A stretch of 64,000 nt of DNA from an uncultured Pseudomonadota bacterium (GTDB lineage Bacteria; Pseudomonadota; Gammaproteobacteria; Steroidobacterales; Steroidobacteraceae), in contig CAIKMS010000016.1 of assembly GCA_903828595.1 (NCBI GenBank), forward strand, positions 1 to 64,000, written 5' to 3'. The notes under the pieces are model-generated. The model was not told the DNA's origin, did no database searches, and saw nothing but the letters and a program-made list of their open reading frames with translations. Shown one piece after another: positions 10,089 to 18,224 of the stretch. Numbering within the stretch: position 1 is the stretch's first letter; each line of letters starts with the position of its first letter. The position numbers and the translations under genes were made by a program.

Positions 10089-10202
10089 AGGTGGATAAGG
10101 CTAACACGCCAGAAGGCTGACTGCCTTATCAGGCGTAGAGGTAAGCCTCGTCAACCCTGTAGGATGAGAACTAACCGCCTAAAACCGCTGATCGGAGTGA
10201 CT

Positions 10203-10529
10203 ATGCCGAACTTGCCGTACCGTGTGACTGCGCCCTCGGGCCAGGTTCTAGACTTCACGTTCCCCCTGCACGAGCAAACCGCATCGGCGATGCGGGTGCA
10301 GCAGCTATTAACCGCTTTACTTGAAACGGTGTCTCGCGAGATGTCGGTACTAGGGGCTACCCATCACGGAGACATTTTGCAGGCGCTATCCATGGCCTTA
10401 GCGACTCGAGCCGCCCTGGTGGAGTTAGCGCCGGTGATGGCCTTGGAGTTAGCCGTAACGTTGGCGCAGACGGCGACCACAGCAGCTAGCCAGGCGCTCC
10501 CGCACCATCTGCCGGCTGGGCATGCATGA
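10203..10529 (+). CDS. Small hypothetical protein coupled to ptrB
   Basis: A 108-residue protein starting MPNLPYRVTAPSGQVL, with no signal peptide. The C-terminal two thirds is Ala/Leu-rich and probably alpha-helical. I recognise no family. Its stop overlaps the start of the next gene (ATGA at 10526-10529), so it is very likely translated and coupled to oligopeptidase B. The longer frame opening at 9909 runs across the antisense gene and has Arg-rich low-complexity sequence, so ATG 10203 was chosen. Confidence 0.65.
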   Translation: MPNLPYRVTAPSGQVLDFTFPLHEQTASAMRVQQLLTALLETVSREMSVLGATHHGDILQALSMALATRAALVELAPVMALELAVTLAQTATTAASQALPHHLPAGHA

Positions 10530-12616
10530 GCTCAGAGCCCATTTTGGTTAAACGTGTTGCACCGGTAGCCAGGCGCCAGCCTCATACGTTGTCCTGTGCG
10601 TTTGGCACGCGCTGGGATGATTACTACTGGTTACGCGACGACGCGCGCGAGCAACCTGAGGTCTTAGCTTATCTCGCCGAAGAAAATGCCTATCACGATG
10701 CCTACATGGCACGACTGTCTGTGTCGCAGGGCACGCTTTATAAAGAGCTAGTGGGCAGGCTCAAGCCAGACGACAGCTCCGTGCCGGTATTTGATCGAGG
10801 CTACTGGTACTACCGTAAATACCTGCCCGGTCAGGAGCATCCAATCTATGCGCGGCGCTACGCCTCCATGGACAATGTTGAGGAAATTCTACTGGATGGT
10901 AATGAGCGAGCTAAAGGCCACTCTTTCTATGAACTAGGCCACTTTGAAGTCAGTGATGACAATCGACTTTTAGTCTTTAGTGAAGATACCGTAGGCCGTC
11001 GTGAATACACGTTGCGCTTTCGTGACTTAAGACTGGCTCTGGATCTGCCGGATTGCTTAAGCCCCGTCGAAGACGACATGGCCTGGATGGCAGATAATCA
11101 AACCGTTTTGTATGTGGCTAAACATCCACAGACACTGCTGGGTTATCGCGTCTGTGCTCATCGGCTAGGCACAGAACCCAGCCTCGATCGGTGTGTCTAT
11201 GAGCAGGACGATGATGCTTATTATACTCGCGTCTACCGTAGTCGCTCCCGACGCTATGTTTTTATAGCCAGTCACAGCACCTTATCCAGCGAGTATCGCT
11301 TCGCGTTGGCTGATGATTCGCATCTGCTGTTTGAAACGGTAATGCCACGGTCGCCTAACCATGAATACCACGTTGAGGATCGCGATGAGGTGTTTCTCAT
11401 CCTGTCTAACCAAGAGGCACCTAACTTCAAATTAATGCAGGCCCCGTTGGCTACGCTTAGTGAGCCTGCCAGCTGGACGACACTGCTTGCCCATCAGGCC
11501 GACGTGCTGCTCACCGGGATGGAGGTTTTTAGCTCTTGTGTGGTGGTCAGTGAGCGAACCCAGGCAACTCACAGGCTGCGTATTTTGGCGGATAAGGATG
11601 TGTTACCCCGCGTTTTAGACGGCGACCATGAGGTGGCCACGACATTTTTCGATGACACTCCTGATTACCACACCCAACGGCTACGCTTTACTTCAAGCGC
11701 ACCCAATCAGCCGACAACCACTTATGAAATTGATTTTTTTAGCGGTGAGCTGACAACACTCAAAGTTCAGGCCGTGTTAGGAGGATTTGATTCATCCCGA
11801 TACGCCACCGCACGGGTTTGGGTGCCTAGTCGGGATGGCGTAAAAATACCGGTGACTTTGCTTTACGCTAAAAGCCATGAAAGAAACGGTACGGCCCCGC
11901 TGTATCAATATGCCTATGGCGCCTACGGGCTATCCAGTGACCCGGTGTTCGTCAGTGACTGCTTGTCACTGGTAGATCGCGGTTTTGTCTATGCCATTGC
12001 CCATGTGCGTGGCGGTCAGGAGTTGGGCCGCCAATGGTATGACTCGGGAAGGCTGGTCAACAAGCAGCATAGCTTCGACGACTTTGTTGATGTGACACGG
12101 TGGTTGATTGAACAACGTTATGTAGATCCTCACCGTATTTACGCCAGCGGCGGCAGTGCCGGCGGTTTACTGATAGCCGCCGTGGCGAATCAGGCATCGA
12201 TGCTCTATCACGGACTGGTCGCTCATGTTCCTTTCGTGGATGTGCTCACCAGCATGCAAGATGAGACTATTCCTTTAACCACTAACGAGTACGACGAGTG
12301 GGGGGATCCCGCACAGGCGCAGGCTTATGCGTGGATTGCGGCGTATTCGCCATTAGATAACGTGTCCGCCAAGGCCTATCCGGCGATGCTGGTTACTGCC
12401 GGGTTATGGGACAGTCAGGTGCAGTACTGGGAGCCGGCCAAGTGGGTTGCCAAGCTGCGGGCTTTTAAGACCAACGATGAACCTTTGCTGATGCGCATGG
12501 ACCTAAAAGCTGGTCACGGTGGTAAATCGGGTCGGTTTGAGCGACTGGATGAAGTCGCGCGAGAGTACGCATTTTTATTGGACTTGGCCGGTATAGCCGT
12601 TGCAGCTGCGCCTTAG
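10526..12616 (+). CDS. ptrB: Oligopeptidase B (S9 family serine peptidase)
   Basis: A 696-residue cytosolic peptidase that cleaves short peptides after Arg or Lys. The N-terminal beta-propeller (to about residue 420) is followed by an alpha/beta-hydrolase domain. The nucleophile is Ser544 in SGGSAGGLL, with Asp629 in AGLWDSQV and His664 in KAGHGGKSGR completing the triad. The segment AHVRGGQELGRQWYDSG is typical of the S9A group. The start overlaps the upstream small gene by four bases. A perfect 10-bp hairpin covers its stop codon. Confidence 0.95.
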   Translation: MSSEPILVKRVAPVARRQPHTLSCAFGTRWDDYYWLRDDAREQPEVLAYLAEENAYHDAYMARLSVSQGTLYKELVGRLKPDDSSVPVFDRGYWYYRKYLPGQEHPIYARRYASMDNVEEILLDGNERAKGHSFYELGHFEVSDDNRLLVFSEDTVGRREYTLRFRDLRLALDLPDCLSPVEDDMAWMADNQTVLYVAKHPQTLLGYRVCAHRLGTEPSLDRCVYEQDDDAYYTRVYRSRSRRYVFIASHSTLSSEYRFALADDSHLLFETVMPRSPNHEYHVEDRDEVFLILSNQEAPNFKLMQAPLATLSEPASWTTLLAHQADVLLTGMEVFSSCVVVSERTQATHRLRILADKDVLPRVLDGDHEVATTFFDDTPDYHTQRLRFTSSAPNQPTTTYEIDFFSGELTTLKVQAVLGGFDSSRYATARVWVPSRDGVKIPVTLLYAKSHERNGTAPLYQYAYGAYGLSSDPVFVSDCLSLVDRGFVYAIAHVRGGQELGRQWYDSGRLVNKQHSFDDFVDVTRWLIEQRYVDPHRIYASGGSAGGLLIAAVANQASMLYHGLVAHVPFVDVLTSMQDETIPLTTNEYDEWGDPAQAQAYAWIAAYSPLDNVSAKAYPAMLVTAGLWDSQVQYWEPAKWVAKLRAFKTNDEPLLMRMDLKAGHGGKSGRFERLDEVAREYAFLLDLAGIAVAAAP

Positions 12617-12631
12617 ACCCAAAGGCGCAGC
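12605..12631. terminator. Hairpin between convergent ptrB and dsbA
   Basis: GCTGCGCCTT (12605-12614) and AAGGCGCAGC (12622-12631) form a perfect 10-bp stem with a 7-base loop over the ptrB stop codon. It sits between two convergent genes and could serve both directions, but there is no T-tract. Confidence 0.5.
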
Positions 12632-12643
12632 CTCGCCGGTTAA

Positions 12644-13318
12644 TTAGCCGCGATCTTTCGTCGATAAGAACTTAATCAGATCGATGAGCTGATCATAGCC
12701 ACCCGCCATGTGCACGTCCGTTATGTACTTGCCATTAATGATCAGAGTCGGTGTGCTGGTTACTTTGTAATTTCGAATGAACTCATCAGCGGCTTTGATT
12801 TTAAGATCCACTGAAAATGAGTTGGCGGCTGCCACAAAGTCTGCTGCTTTAACACCAGCTTCGCGTTGGTAAAACTTGGCGGCCTCTTCAAGGCTGGGCA
12901 ATGGTTTTTTGAGTCGTGATGAAGCCGGATCCATAGTCGCGAGTTCACCCGTAGTCCAAACCGCTTTGAACATCGCGTCGTGCGTTTTTTCAGCAATGTG
13001 CAGAACCTGTGCTGTGCAAAAAGCACGCTGGAACATTGGCCAATCTTCAGCCGCAATGAAGCCAGCCGGTACGTACTCAAATTGTGCCTTGGGCATCGCT
13101 TCACGCAGCTTACGCATGGTTGGCGCGAAGGCATTACAGGCAGGGCAAGCGTAGGAAAAAACTTCCGTAATCAATGTCTGCCCTGGCGCAACGGTTTGGC
13201 GATTGACCGAATCAGACAAGGTGTAATGCGTGCCTTCTTTCCAGGCTGGAGCTGCTGCCTGAGTGCTCGCGGCAAACAAACTGAATAGGGTAATCAGGAA
13301 TACGGAAAGAGTTTTCAT
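12644..13318 (-). CDS. dsbA: Thiol:disulphide interchange protein DsbA
   Basis: DsbA oxidises cysteine pairs in proteins arriving in the periplasm. The 224-residue protein has a clear signal peptide (residues 1-22). The thioredoxin-fold active site is C58-P-A-C61 in FSYACPACNAF, a variant of the Escherichia coli CPHC; the dipeptide between the cysteines tunes redox potential. The cis-proline loop appears as VTSTPTLIINGKY. It is transcribed alone on the minus strand, convergent with ptrB. The cysteine-bearing secreted proteins in this window are plausible clients. Confidence 0.93.
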   Translation of the reverse strand: MKTLSVFLITLFSLFAASTQAAAPAWKEGTHYTLSDSVNRQTVAPGQTLITEVFSYACPACNAFAPTMRKLREAMPKAQFEYVPAGFIAAEDWPMFQRAFCTAQVLHIAEKTHDAMFKAVWTTGELATMDPASSRLKKPLPSLEEAAKFYQREAGVKAADFVAAANSFSVDLKIKAADEFIRNYKVTSTPTLIINGKYITDVHMAGGYDQLIDLIKFLSTKDRG

Positions 13319-13730
13319 AAGCGATCCTGGGTTAGTGATGTCGTCGAATGTCAGTCGGATCCATGGGCGGACCCCTACGCGCAGATTCTAGGGGTTTGCT
13401 CGGTTTCTGGCATGGAAACGTTCATTTAAAAGCGCCTTCATGAATCTGTAGGTTGCCTAAATCCAACAACACGCGATCACGCTAGCCTAAGCAAGTTTGA
13501 GGCTCTTTTAAGTGTGGAATGAGGCGGTTAGGCCGTGTCGCTGCCTGCTCAAAGGATGACTGGGATTAGGCCTGTGTTGCTCGTAAGTCACTAACCACAC
13601 TGGAAATTAATGCGTTTTGCCGCGGGTTTTTCTAGACAGTTTCCAGGGATCCGCGCAGATTGGGGTCACTGAACAGGGCAGTGACGGCCGTAGACCGGTT
13701 ACCGGGCGGCGGAAGTTTGAGGAGGCGACC
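13319..13730. other. Divergent intergenic region dsbA / 13731 gene
   Basis: About 410 bases without a credible gene, between the dsbA start (minus strand) and the GTG start at 13731 (plus strand). It must carry both promoters. I saw no tRNA, repeat or strong hairpin. An in-frame extension of the plus-strand gene opens at 13617 but lacks a good ribosome site. Confidence 0.5.
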
Positions 13731-14189
13731 GTGTCTGAATCCATCCGTTTGACGTCGCGTCTGGCCGTGCACTGCCTACCCGCTCTCGAGGCATTGGTGT
13801 TTTTTAACGCGCGGCAGTTTCGGTTGCGTGCGCAGATTGAGGCCACGGTTGAGCGCTTCGGAGCACCTAAGATCGTCGCTTTTGAAGGGTGGCTGCGGGT
13901 CCAGGTGGAGGGTTTGCCGGATGTTCAGTGTTTATACGCGGTACGCGGCGAGGATGATGAACCGGTAGGGGTGGTGGTTTATATCCGTGACAGCATTGAT
14001 CGCATCACGGTGGTGCACCTGTCGGTGGCGTCCGATATCACCCTACATCTAAACGGTGGAGCCCGATTAGTCCTGTATCGTCTGCTGCAACAAATTCACC
14101 GCGTGGCTCGCTGCACCAAGGGAATTTCGCGTGTGGAACTGGCCTACAAAGCGGCTAAGACCCCCCAGACATGGGCGGCCTTAGCCTAG
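13731..14189 (+). CDS. Hypothetical cytosolic protein
   Basis: A 152-residue protein from GTG 13731, chosen because GGAGG lies 5 bases upstream. It has no signal peptide or membrane segment. The middle (VGVVVYIRDSIDRITVVHLSVA) has the strand pattern of an acetyltransferase-like sheet, followed by helices with basic residues (LYRLLQQIHRVARCTKG), but the acetyl-CoA loop is not clear and I make no family call. Its stop lies 6 bases from the end of the convergent DUF502 gene. Confidence 0.7.
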   Translation: MSESIRLTSRLAVHCLPALEALVFFNARQFRLRAQIEATVERFGAPKIVAFEGWLRVQVEGLPDVQCLYAVRGEDDEPVGVVVYIRDSIDRITVVHLSVASDITLHLNGGARLVLYRLLQQIHRVARCTKGISRVELAYKAAKTPQTWAALA

Positions 14190-14195
14190 GGCGAG

Positions 14196-14825
14196 CTAAC
14201 TTTTATCGGGTTCTAGAGCGGCGGTGCCGTGGCTGGCATCCGGATCTGGCGCCGTCATACCCCCGGTGATGGCCAGGCGCATGGCGGTTTCTACTGGCAT
14301 GTCGACAATACGTAAGGTATTGCGGGGTACGTAGAGCGTCACACCACCAATCATGTAGGAAAAGGGCACATAGACTGCCACCAGATCGTGTTCAGGCAGG
14401 GCTTGGCCAAACTCAGGTAACTCGTTGCGCGTGATGAAGCCCAACATGTAGCCACCATTAACCGGCCAGGTGACGACGCTTTGCAGATCTTGCTGACTAT
14501 CGGCTGAGGGCAATAGTCGCATCATGTCACGTACCGCACCATAAACGGTTTTGACCACCGGAATGCGCTCCAGGAATCGTTCCCAGACCCGCAGGATACG
14601 GCGCACCAAGTACGCACTAACGGCCCAGCCAATGAGCAGCAGAATGGCAAGCCCGGCCACAATACCTAATCCAGGCCAATAGAGTTCTTCAGGAATCACG
14701 TAAGTGATGACGTGGTGCATGACCGACTCTGCCGTGCGCAGCAGCCAGACGATGGCGTACACGGTGAGTGCCATTGGCAGCACCGTGGCCAAGCCTTTCA
14801 TTAGAATATTCGATAGCGTCTTCAT
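14196..14825 (-). CDS. DUF502 family membrane protein
   Basis: A 209-residue inner-membrane protein with two N-terminal transmembrane segments (about 8-28 and 52-72). A conserved soluble part follows, including the family segments RIPVVKTVYGAVRDM, GGYMLGFITRNE, VAVYVPFSYMIGGVTLYVPR and the end of the domain VDMPVETAMRLAITGG. The family is widespread in bacteria and its function is not known to me. It stands alone on the minus strand. Confidence 0.9.
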   Translation of the reverse strand: MKTLSNILMKGLATVLPMALTVYAIVWLLRTAESVMHHVITYVIPEELYWPGLGIVAGLAILLLIGWAVSAYLVRRILRVWERFLERIPVVKTVYGAVRDMMRLLPSADSQQDLQSVVTWPVNGGYMLGFITRNELPEFGQALPEHDLVAVYVPFSYMIGGVTLYVPRNTLRIVDMPVETAMRLAITGGMTAPDPDASHGTAALEPDKS

Positions 14826-14926
14826 GTTTTTTTGTAGGCCTAGCGACGCGATACGCGCAGAATGATAGCTTAATCTATCTTAGGTGTTCTAACGCGACCC
14901 AAGCGGTGCGCTGAGAGGTTTTTACC

Positions 14927-15415
14927 GTGGTGAGTTTTTGTCGCTGGTCCTTAGCGGTTTTGATGCTAACGATGAGCCTCGCGCGAGCAACGACACCGGA
15001 TATCGATCCAGACTCGGCCTTTAATGCCCAGGTCGCACGCTGCACAGGCAGCCACTGGCGTGCGGGCCATGCCCAAAAGAGCAGTTTTCGGGCCTGTTTT
15101 ATCGGCGATAAGATGGTGCTGTTGGAGGAGCGTGTGGGACAACCCCATAAGGAGCTATCGATGCGATATTTCTACGGTGATGGCGTTTTGATCGGATATC
15201 GAGGGGTGCGCTCTGCCGGTAAGACGGGTGCGGGATCAGCAGCCCTGTCCGATACGGTGCCGGTGCTCATTGACTGGGAAACGACAGGTCAACCCCGGCG
15301 TGCGGTACGCCTGGAGCACTACGGTGAAGTTCGACTGACGGCGATGGAAATTCAGGCAATCCGCCTTCGCGGGCAACAGCTGGCGCAGCTGGCTTTGACG
15401 CCGGTGGCACCATGA
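14927..15415 (+). CDS. Hypothetical exported protein
   Basis: A 162-residue protein with a signal peptide (residues 1 to about 21, ending LARAT). The mature part has two cysteines (VARCTGSHW and FRACFIGDK) that could pair in the periplasm. I recognise no family. The start is GTG at 14927, or the adjacent GTG, with GAGAGG about 10 bases upstream. Its stop overlaps the ATG of the next gene (ATGA), so the two are probably co-translated. Confidence 0.65.
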   Translation: MVSFCRWSLAVLMLTMSLARATTPDIDPDSAFNAQVARCTGSHWRAGHAQKSSFRACFIGDKMVLLEERVGQPHKELSMRYFYGDGVLIGYRGVRSAGKTGAGSAALSDTVPVLIDWETTGQPRRAVRLEHYGEVRLTAMEIQAIRLRGQQLAQLALTPVAP

Positions 15416-15834
15416 GCGGTGCTGTAGAGGTTCAAGCTGCTTGGCGGCGATTTTTAGACGCTATTGAAGTGGGTGATGCCACCGCTTTGGGATCCTGCCT
15501 CGCTGAGGATGTCACGATGTTCCTGCCGTTCGCCAACAATCGCGAGGGCGAGCGAGGCCGTGACGCCGTTGTCGGACGGTTTGCCCGTGCTTTTGAGGTG
15601 ATGCGCGCCGCACTGAACACTACGCGTCTGGTTGAAATTACTGTGGAGAGTTTTTCAGCTCGTGAACTGGGCAATGACTATTATCTTGTTGAGTCTTTGT
15701 TGAGTTTTGGCACCGAGAAGGGGCGACGCAGCGTGATCTACGGCCATAGCGACAGCGGCTGGCAGATTCTGCATTTGCATGCCTCAAACCTGAATGCCTC
15801 AGGTTCAGCGCGGCTACCCCCCTTACTGGGGTGA
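15412..15834 (+). CDS. SnoaL/NTF2-like fold protein
   Basis: A 140-residue protein with the cone-shaped NTF2/SnoaL pattern: an N-terminal helix (VQAAWRRFLDAIEVGDATAL), the segment LAEDVTMFLPF, a second helix region and four strands ending WQILHLHASN. Such proteins are small enzymes or binding subunits with varied substrates, none of which can be assigned here. The start overlaps the preceding gene by four bases. Confidence 0.75.
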   Translation: MSGAVEVQAAWRRFLDAIEVGDATALGSCLAEDVTMFLPFANNREGERGRDAVVGRFARAFEVMRAALNTTRLVEITVESFSARELGNDYYLVESLLSFGTEKGRRSVIYGHSDSGWQILHLHASNLNASGSARLPPLLG

Positions 15835-15851
15835 CTTCAATGACTCAAGCG

Positions 15852-16859
15852 TTAGGGCTGCGTTGCGTGGTCAGTCACGTTGCAGCGTGAGTCGATACTG
15901 GCATCGGGCAGGTTTTGCCGGGTAATTAAGCGCAGCGTCCCTGACGCTTCATCGAGCGTAAAAAAATCCAGCGCAACCAAGCCCGGCGTGCTTTTACCGG
16001 CATTACTCTTGATAATCAGCAGGCGGCTATCACGGCGGTACTGCAAGCGGGCGCGACTTTCACAGGGCAATGCCTCTGGCAGGGGATTGAGCACGGACGG
16101 GTAGCTGACCTCGCCCGTGGTGCGATTGAGTAGTGCCACCCCCGCACAGCTGGCGCCGCAGGAGCTGTCTATTAAAGTCCAATGCCCGGCATAGGCGCTG
16201 CCATCGGTAAGCGCCGCCTGCGCCGCTGGTTTATCAGTCTCGTGATACCCGTAAGCCTCGCGCGCAATCGTTGCCTCATAACTACTTGGCGGGCTGGGGT
16301 ATTCCGAAAACTTAGGTGCGGCACGCACGGTTTGGTCATACGGATCGATTGCCGGTCGACCTAGCAGAGTATTAATCGTACTGGCGGCGGCTTCATCCAG
16401 TGCCCAATCAGTCAGATCGATGTGATCGACTTTCACCCTACCTACAGCTACTTCGGTCAGGTCATGGCTCTCGCAGTTCTCGGGGGCTTTGGCGGCGTTA
16501 TCGCGCGAAGCGTAGGTACAGCGCGCATGCGACGTGTAGGCGGCATACAGCACCGGTGCACCGGGACCTTCCAGGCTGGCAAATACCCAATAGTGGCCCG
16601 GCGCGACCGTAAGGGCATATCGACCGGCGGTAGCTGGGATCACGGTGTAAAGGTGTTTGGTTTCTTTGGACCACGCGTAGACCCGAATGTCCGGCTCGCC
16701 GGCCCGAACCGGTCCCCAAGTGCCACTCAAAATGCCAGCTCGTACGACACTGCTGGCCAGTGTCAAAGCGATGGCCGCGACCAGTAGAAGGCGCCTGGTT
16801 GAGAAAGGGTGGTTAGCGGTCACATCGATACTAGGTGTCAGTGAAAACGGGTAACCCAC
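15852..16859 (-). CDS. Exported protein with carboxypeptidase-regulatory-like domain
   Basis: About 335 residues from GTG 16859, or about 323 from GTG 16823, which gives a more normal signal peptide. After the signal (LLLVAAIALTLASSVVRAG) comes a domain with IRVYAWSKETKHLYTVIPATAGRYALTVAPGHYWVFAS, typical of carboxypeptidase-regulatory-like beta-sandwiches. A central spacer and a C-terminal segment (WTLIDSSCGASCAGVALL, then hydrophobic strands) follow. Cysteine pairs suggest periplasmic disulphides. No specific function is assigned. Confidence 0.7.
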   Translation of the reverse strand: MGYPFSLTPSIDVTANHPFSTRRLLLVAAIALTLASSVVRAGILSGTWGPVRAGEPDIRVYAWSKETKHLYTVIPATAGRYALTVAPGHYWVFASLEGPGAPVLYAAYTSHARCTYASRDNAAKAPENCESHDLTEVAVGRVKVDHIDLTDWALDEAAASTINTLLGRPAIDPYDQTVRAAPKFSEYPSPPSSYEATIAREAYGYHETDKPAAQAALTDGSAYAGHWTLIDSSCGASCAGVALLNRTTGEVSYPSVLNPLPEALPCESRARLQYRRDSRLLIIKSNAGKSTPGLVALDFFTLDEASGTLRLITRQNLPDASIDSRCNVTDHATQP

Positions 16860-16965
16860 TATGGCACCCTCCCAAACAGCGTCAAGTGCTTTAGGGTGGA
16901 TTACCTATCCTCAGGGCGTGCATCCGTACTAAGCTAAAGGCATAACGTACTAAGAGGTCTTTGAT

Positions 16966-17496
16966 ATGCGGCTGCCACGTTTGAGAGTTTTTTTTCAGAT
17001 CTGCCTTTTATTATCGTTGGCCGCCTGCCAAACAACGCCACGCTTAGCGACCGTTAATGCGGTGGACTTACCGCGCTTCATGGGCGACTGGTACGTGATA
17101 GCAGCGATTCCGGTTTGGATAGAAAAAAATAGCTATAACGGCGTGGAGTCTTATGCACTCAACGCTGATGGCACCATAGCAACCACCTACACATTCAGGG
17201 AAGGTTCGTTTACCGGTCCTGAAAAACGCTACAACCCTAAAGGCTTTGTGCGCAATAACCAGACGAAGGCTGAGTGGGGAATGCAGTTCATCTGGCCGCT
17301 GAAGTCGGAGTACCTGATTACCTATCTGGCAGATGATTATTCAACCACGATCATCAGTCGATCGGCGCGAGATAGCGCGTGGATCATGGCGCGTAAGCCC
17401 GTGATACCAGGACCCGAATACGACAAACTGACCGCCATCCTGGGCGCGCAGGGCTACGATCTGTCAAAGCTACGGCAGGTGCCTCAACGCTGGTAA
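16966..17496 (+). CDS. blc: Outer-membrane lipoprotein of the lipocalin family (Blc-like)
   Basis: A 176-residue lipocalin, close to the 177 of Escherichia coli Blc. It has a lipobox LAAC at the end of the signal peptide (Cys21), then the lipocalin signature as FMGDWYVIAAIPVWIEKN, and the strand patterns GFVRNNQTKAEWGMQF and SEYLITYLADDYSTTIISR. Blc binds lysophospholipids and is thought to act in membrane maintenance under stress. It converges on gspB with only 3 bases between the stops. Confidence 0.9.
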   Translation: MRLPRLRVFFQICLLLSLAACQTTPRLATVNAVDLPRFMGDWYVIAAIPVWIEKNSYNGVESYALNADGTIATTYTFREGSFTGPEKRYNPKGFVRNNQTKAEWGMQFIWPLKSEYLITYLADDYSTTIISRSARDSAWIMARKPVIPGPEYDKLTAILGAQGYDLSKLRQVPQRW

Positions 17497-17499
17497 GGC

Positions 17500-18222
17500 T
17501 TATTCGCGCGGAAGTAAAAACCGCGTGCCTTTGTTGTTCATGATCACACCATCGGGTGTGATGTGCTCAACCAGCGCACCTTCAGGCAGTCGGCCACCCT
17601 CGATGTAGCGGCGGCCGTTGATCACGACAAATCGGGCGGTCGGATCCGTGGCATAGACGTGCAAATCGACGTTCATCGAAGGTAGGCCGGCGGTGGCTTG
17701 CGGGCCTAGGTCGTTGATGCTCGGCAAGCTGGCATGGCTTTGGTTGCCACCGGGCGCCGCATCCAGGGTAGCTTGTTGCTGGCTAGCGACCGCTGCGGCG
17801 AGGTCATCAGCGCCACTAACACGCCGCGCGGGTGGGATATTGGTTTCTGCGTATCGACTGACCAGCGGTGACGAGATCCTTGCTTCTGGCACTGGCGGTT
17901 CGATCAGTTCGATGGATTCGACTGGCGCTTCATCTGCTAAGGGGCGAACTTGTGCCGGACGAACACTGGCCACTAGCGTGGCTGGCGGGCTTACGGTTAC
18001 TGCTGCGGTACTTGCCGCTACGTTGGGTGGTGCGGTGGGTTCGCGGCGCAGGTACAGCAGGAGCAGTACGGTCAGATTTAGGGTCAGCAAGACAGCAACG
18101 CCTGCCAGTATCCACGGCATTTTCGACTCGCGCTGAACCAGACGCAGTGGTGGCAATACCGGCGTGGCTTCGCTTTGGCGCTGATTCTCCGACTTGCGAA
18201 GAGCATCTAAAATAAAAGACAC
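17500..18222 (-). CDS. gspB: General secretion pathway protein B
   Basis: GspB is an inner-membrane partner of GspA and helps place the type II secretin across peptidoglycan. The 240-residue protein begins MSFILDALRKSENQRQ, the characteristic start (GTG at 18222), then one transmembrane segment (about 34-52), a Pro/Ala-rich periplasmic linker, and the conserved C-terminal domain with INDLGPQATAGLPSMNVDLHVYA and FVVINGRRYIEGGRL. It begins 2 bases after the gspA stop, so the two are co-transcribed. Confidence 0.92.
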   Translation of the reverse strand: MSFILDALRKSENQRQSEATPVLPPLRLVQRESKMPWILAGVAVLLTLNLTVLLLLYLRREPTAPPNVAASTAAVTVSPPATLVASVRPAQVRPLADEAPVESIELIEPPVPEARISSPLVSRYAETNIPPARRVSGADDLAAAVASQQQATLDAAPGGNQSHASLPSINDLGPQATAGLPSMNVDLHVYATDPTARFVVINGRRYIEGGRLPEGALVEHITPDGVIMNNKGTRFLLPRE

Positions 18223-18224
18223 GA

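Noticed and set aside
9909-10202. N-terminal extension of the small gene before ptrB
   Set aside because: Arg-rich low-complexity sequence antisense to the MalM-like gene and no ribosome site; ATG 10203 is a better start.
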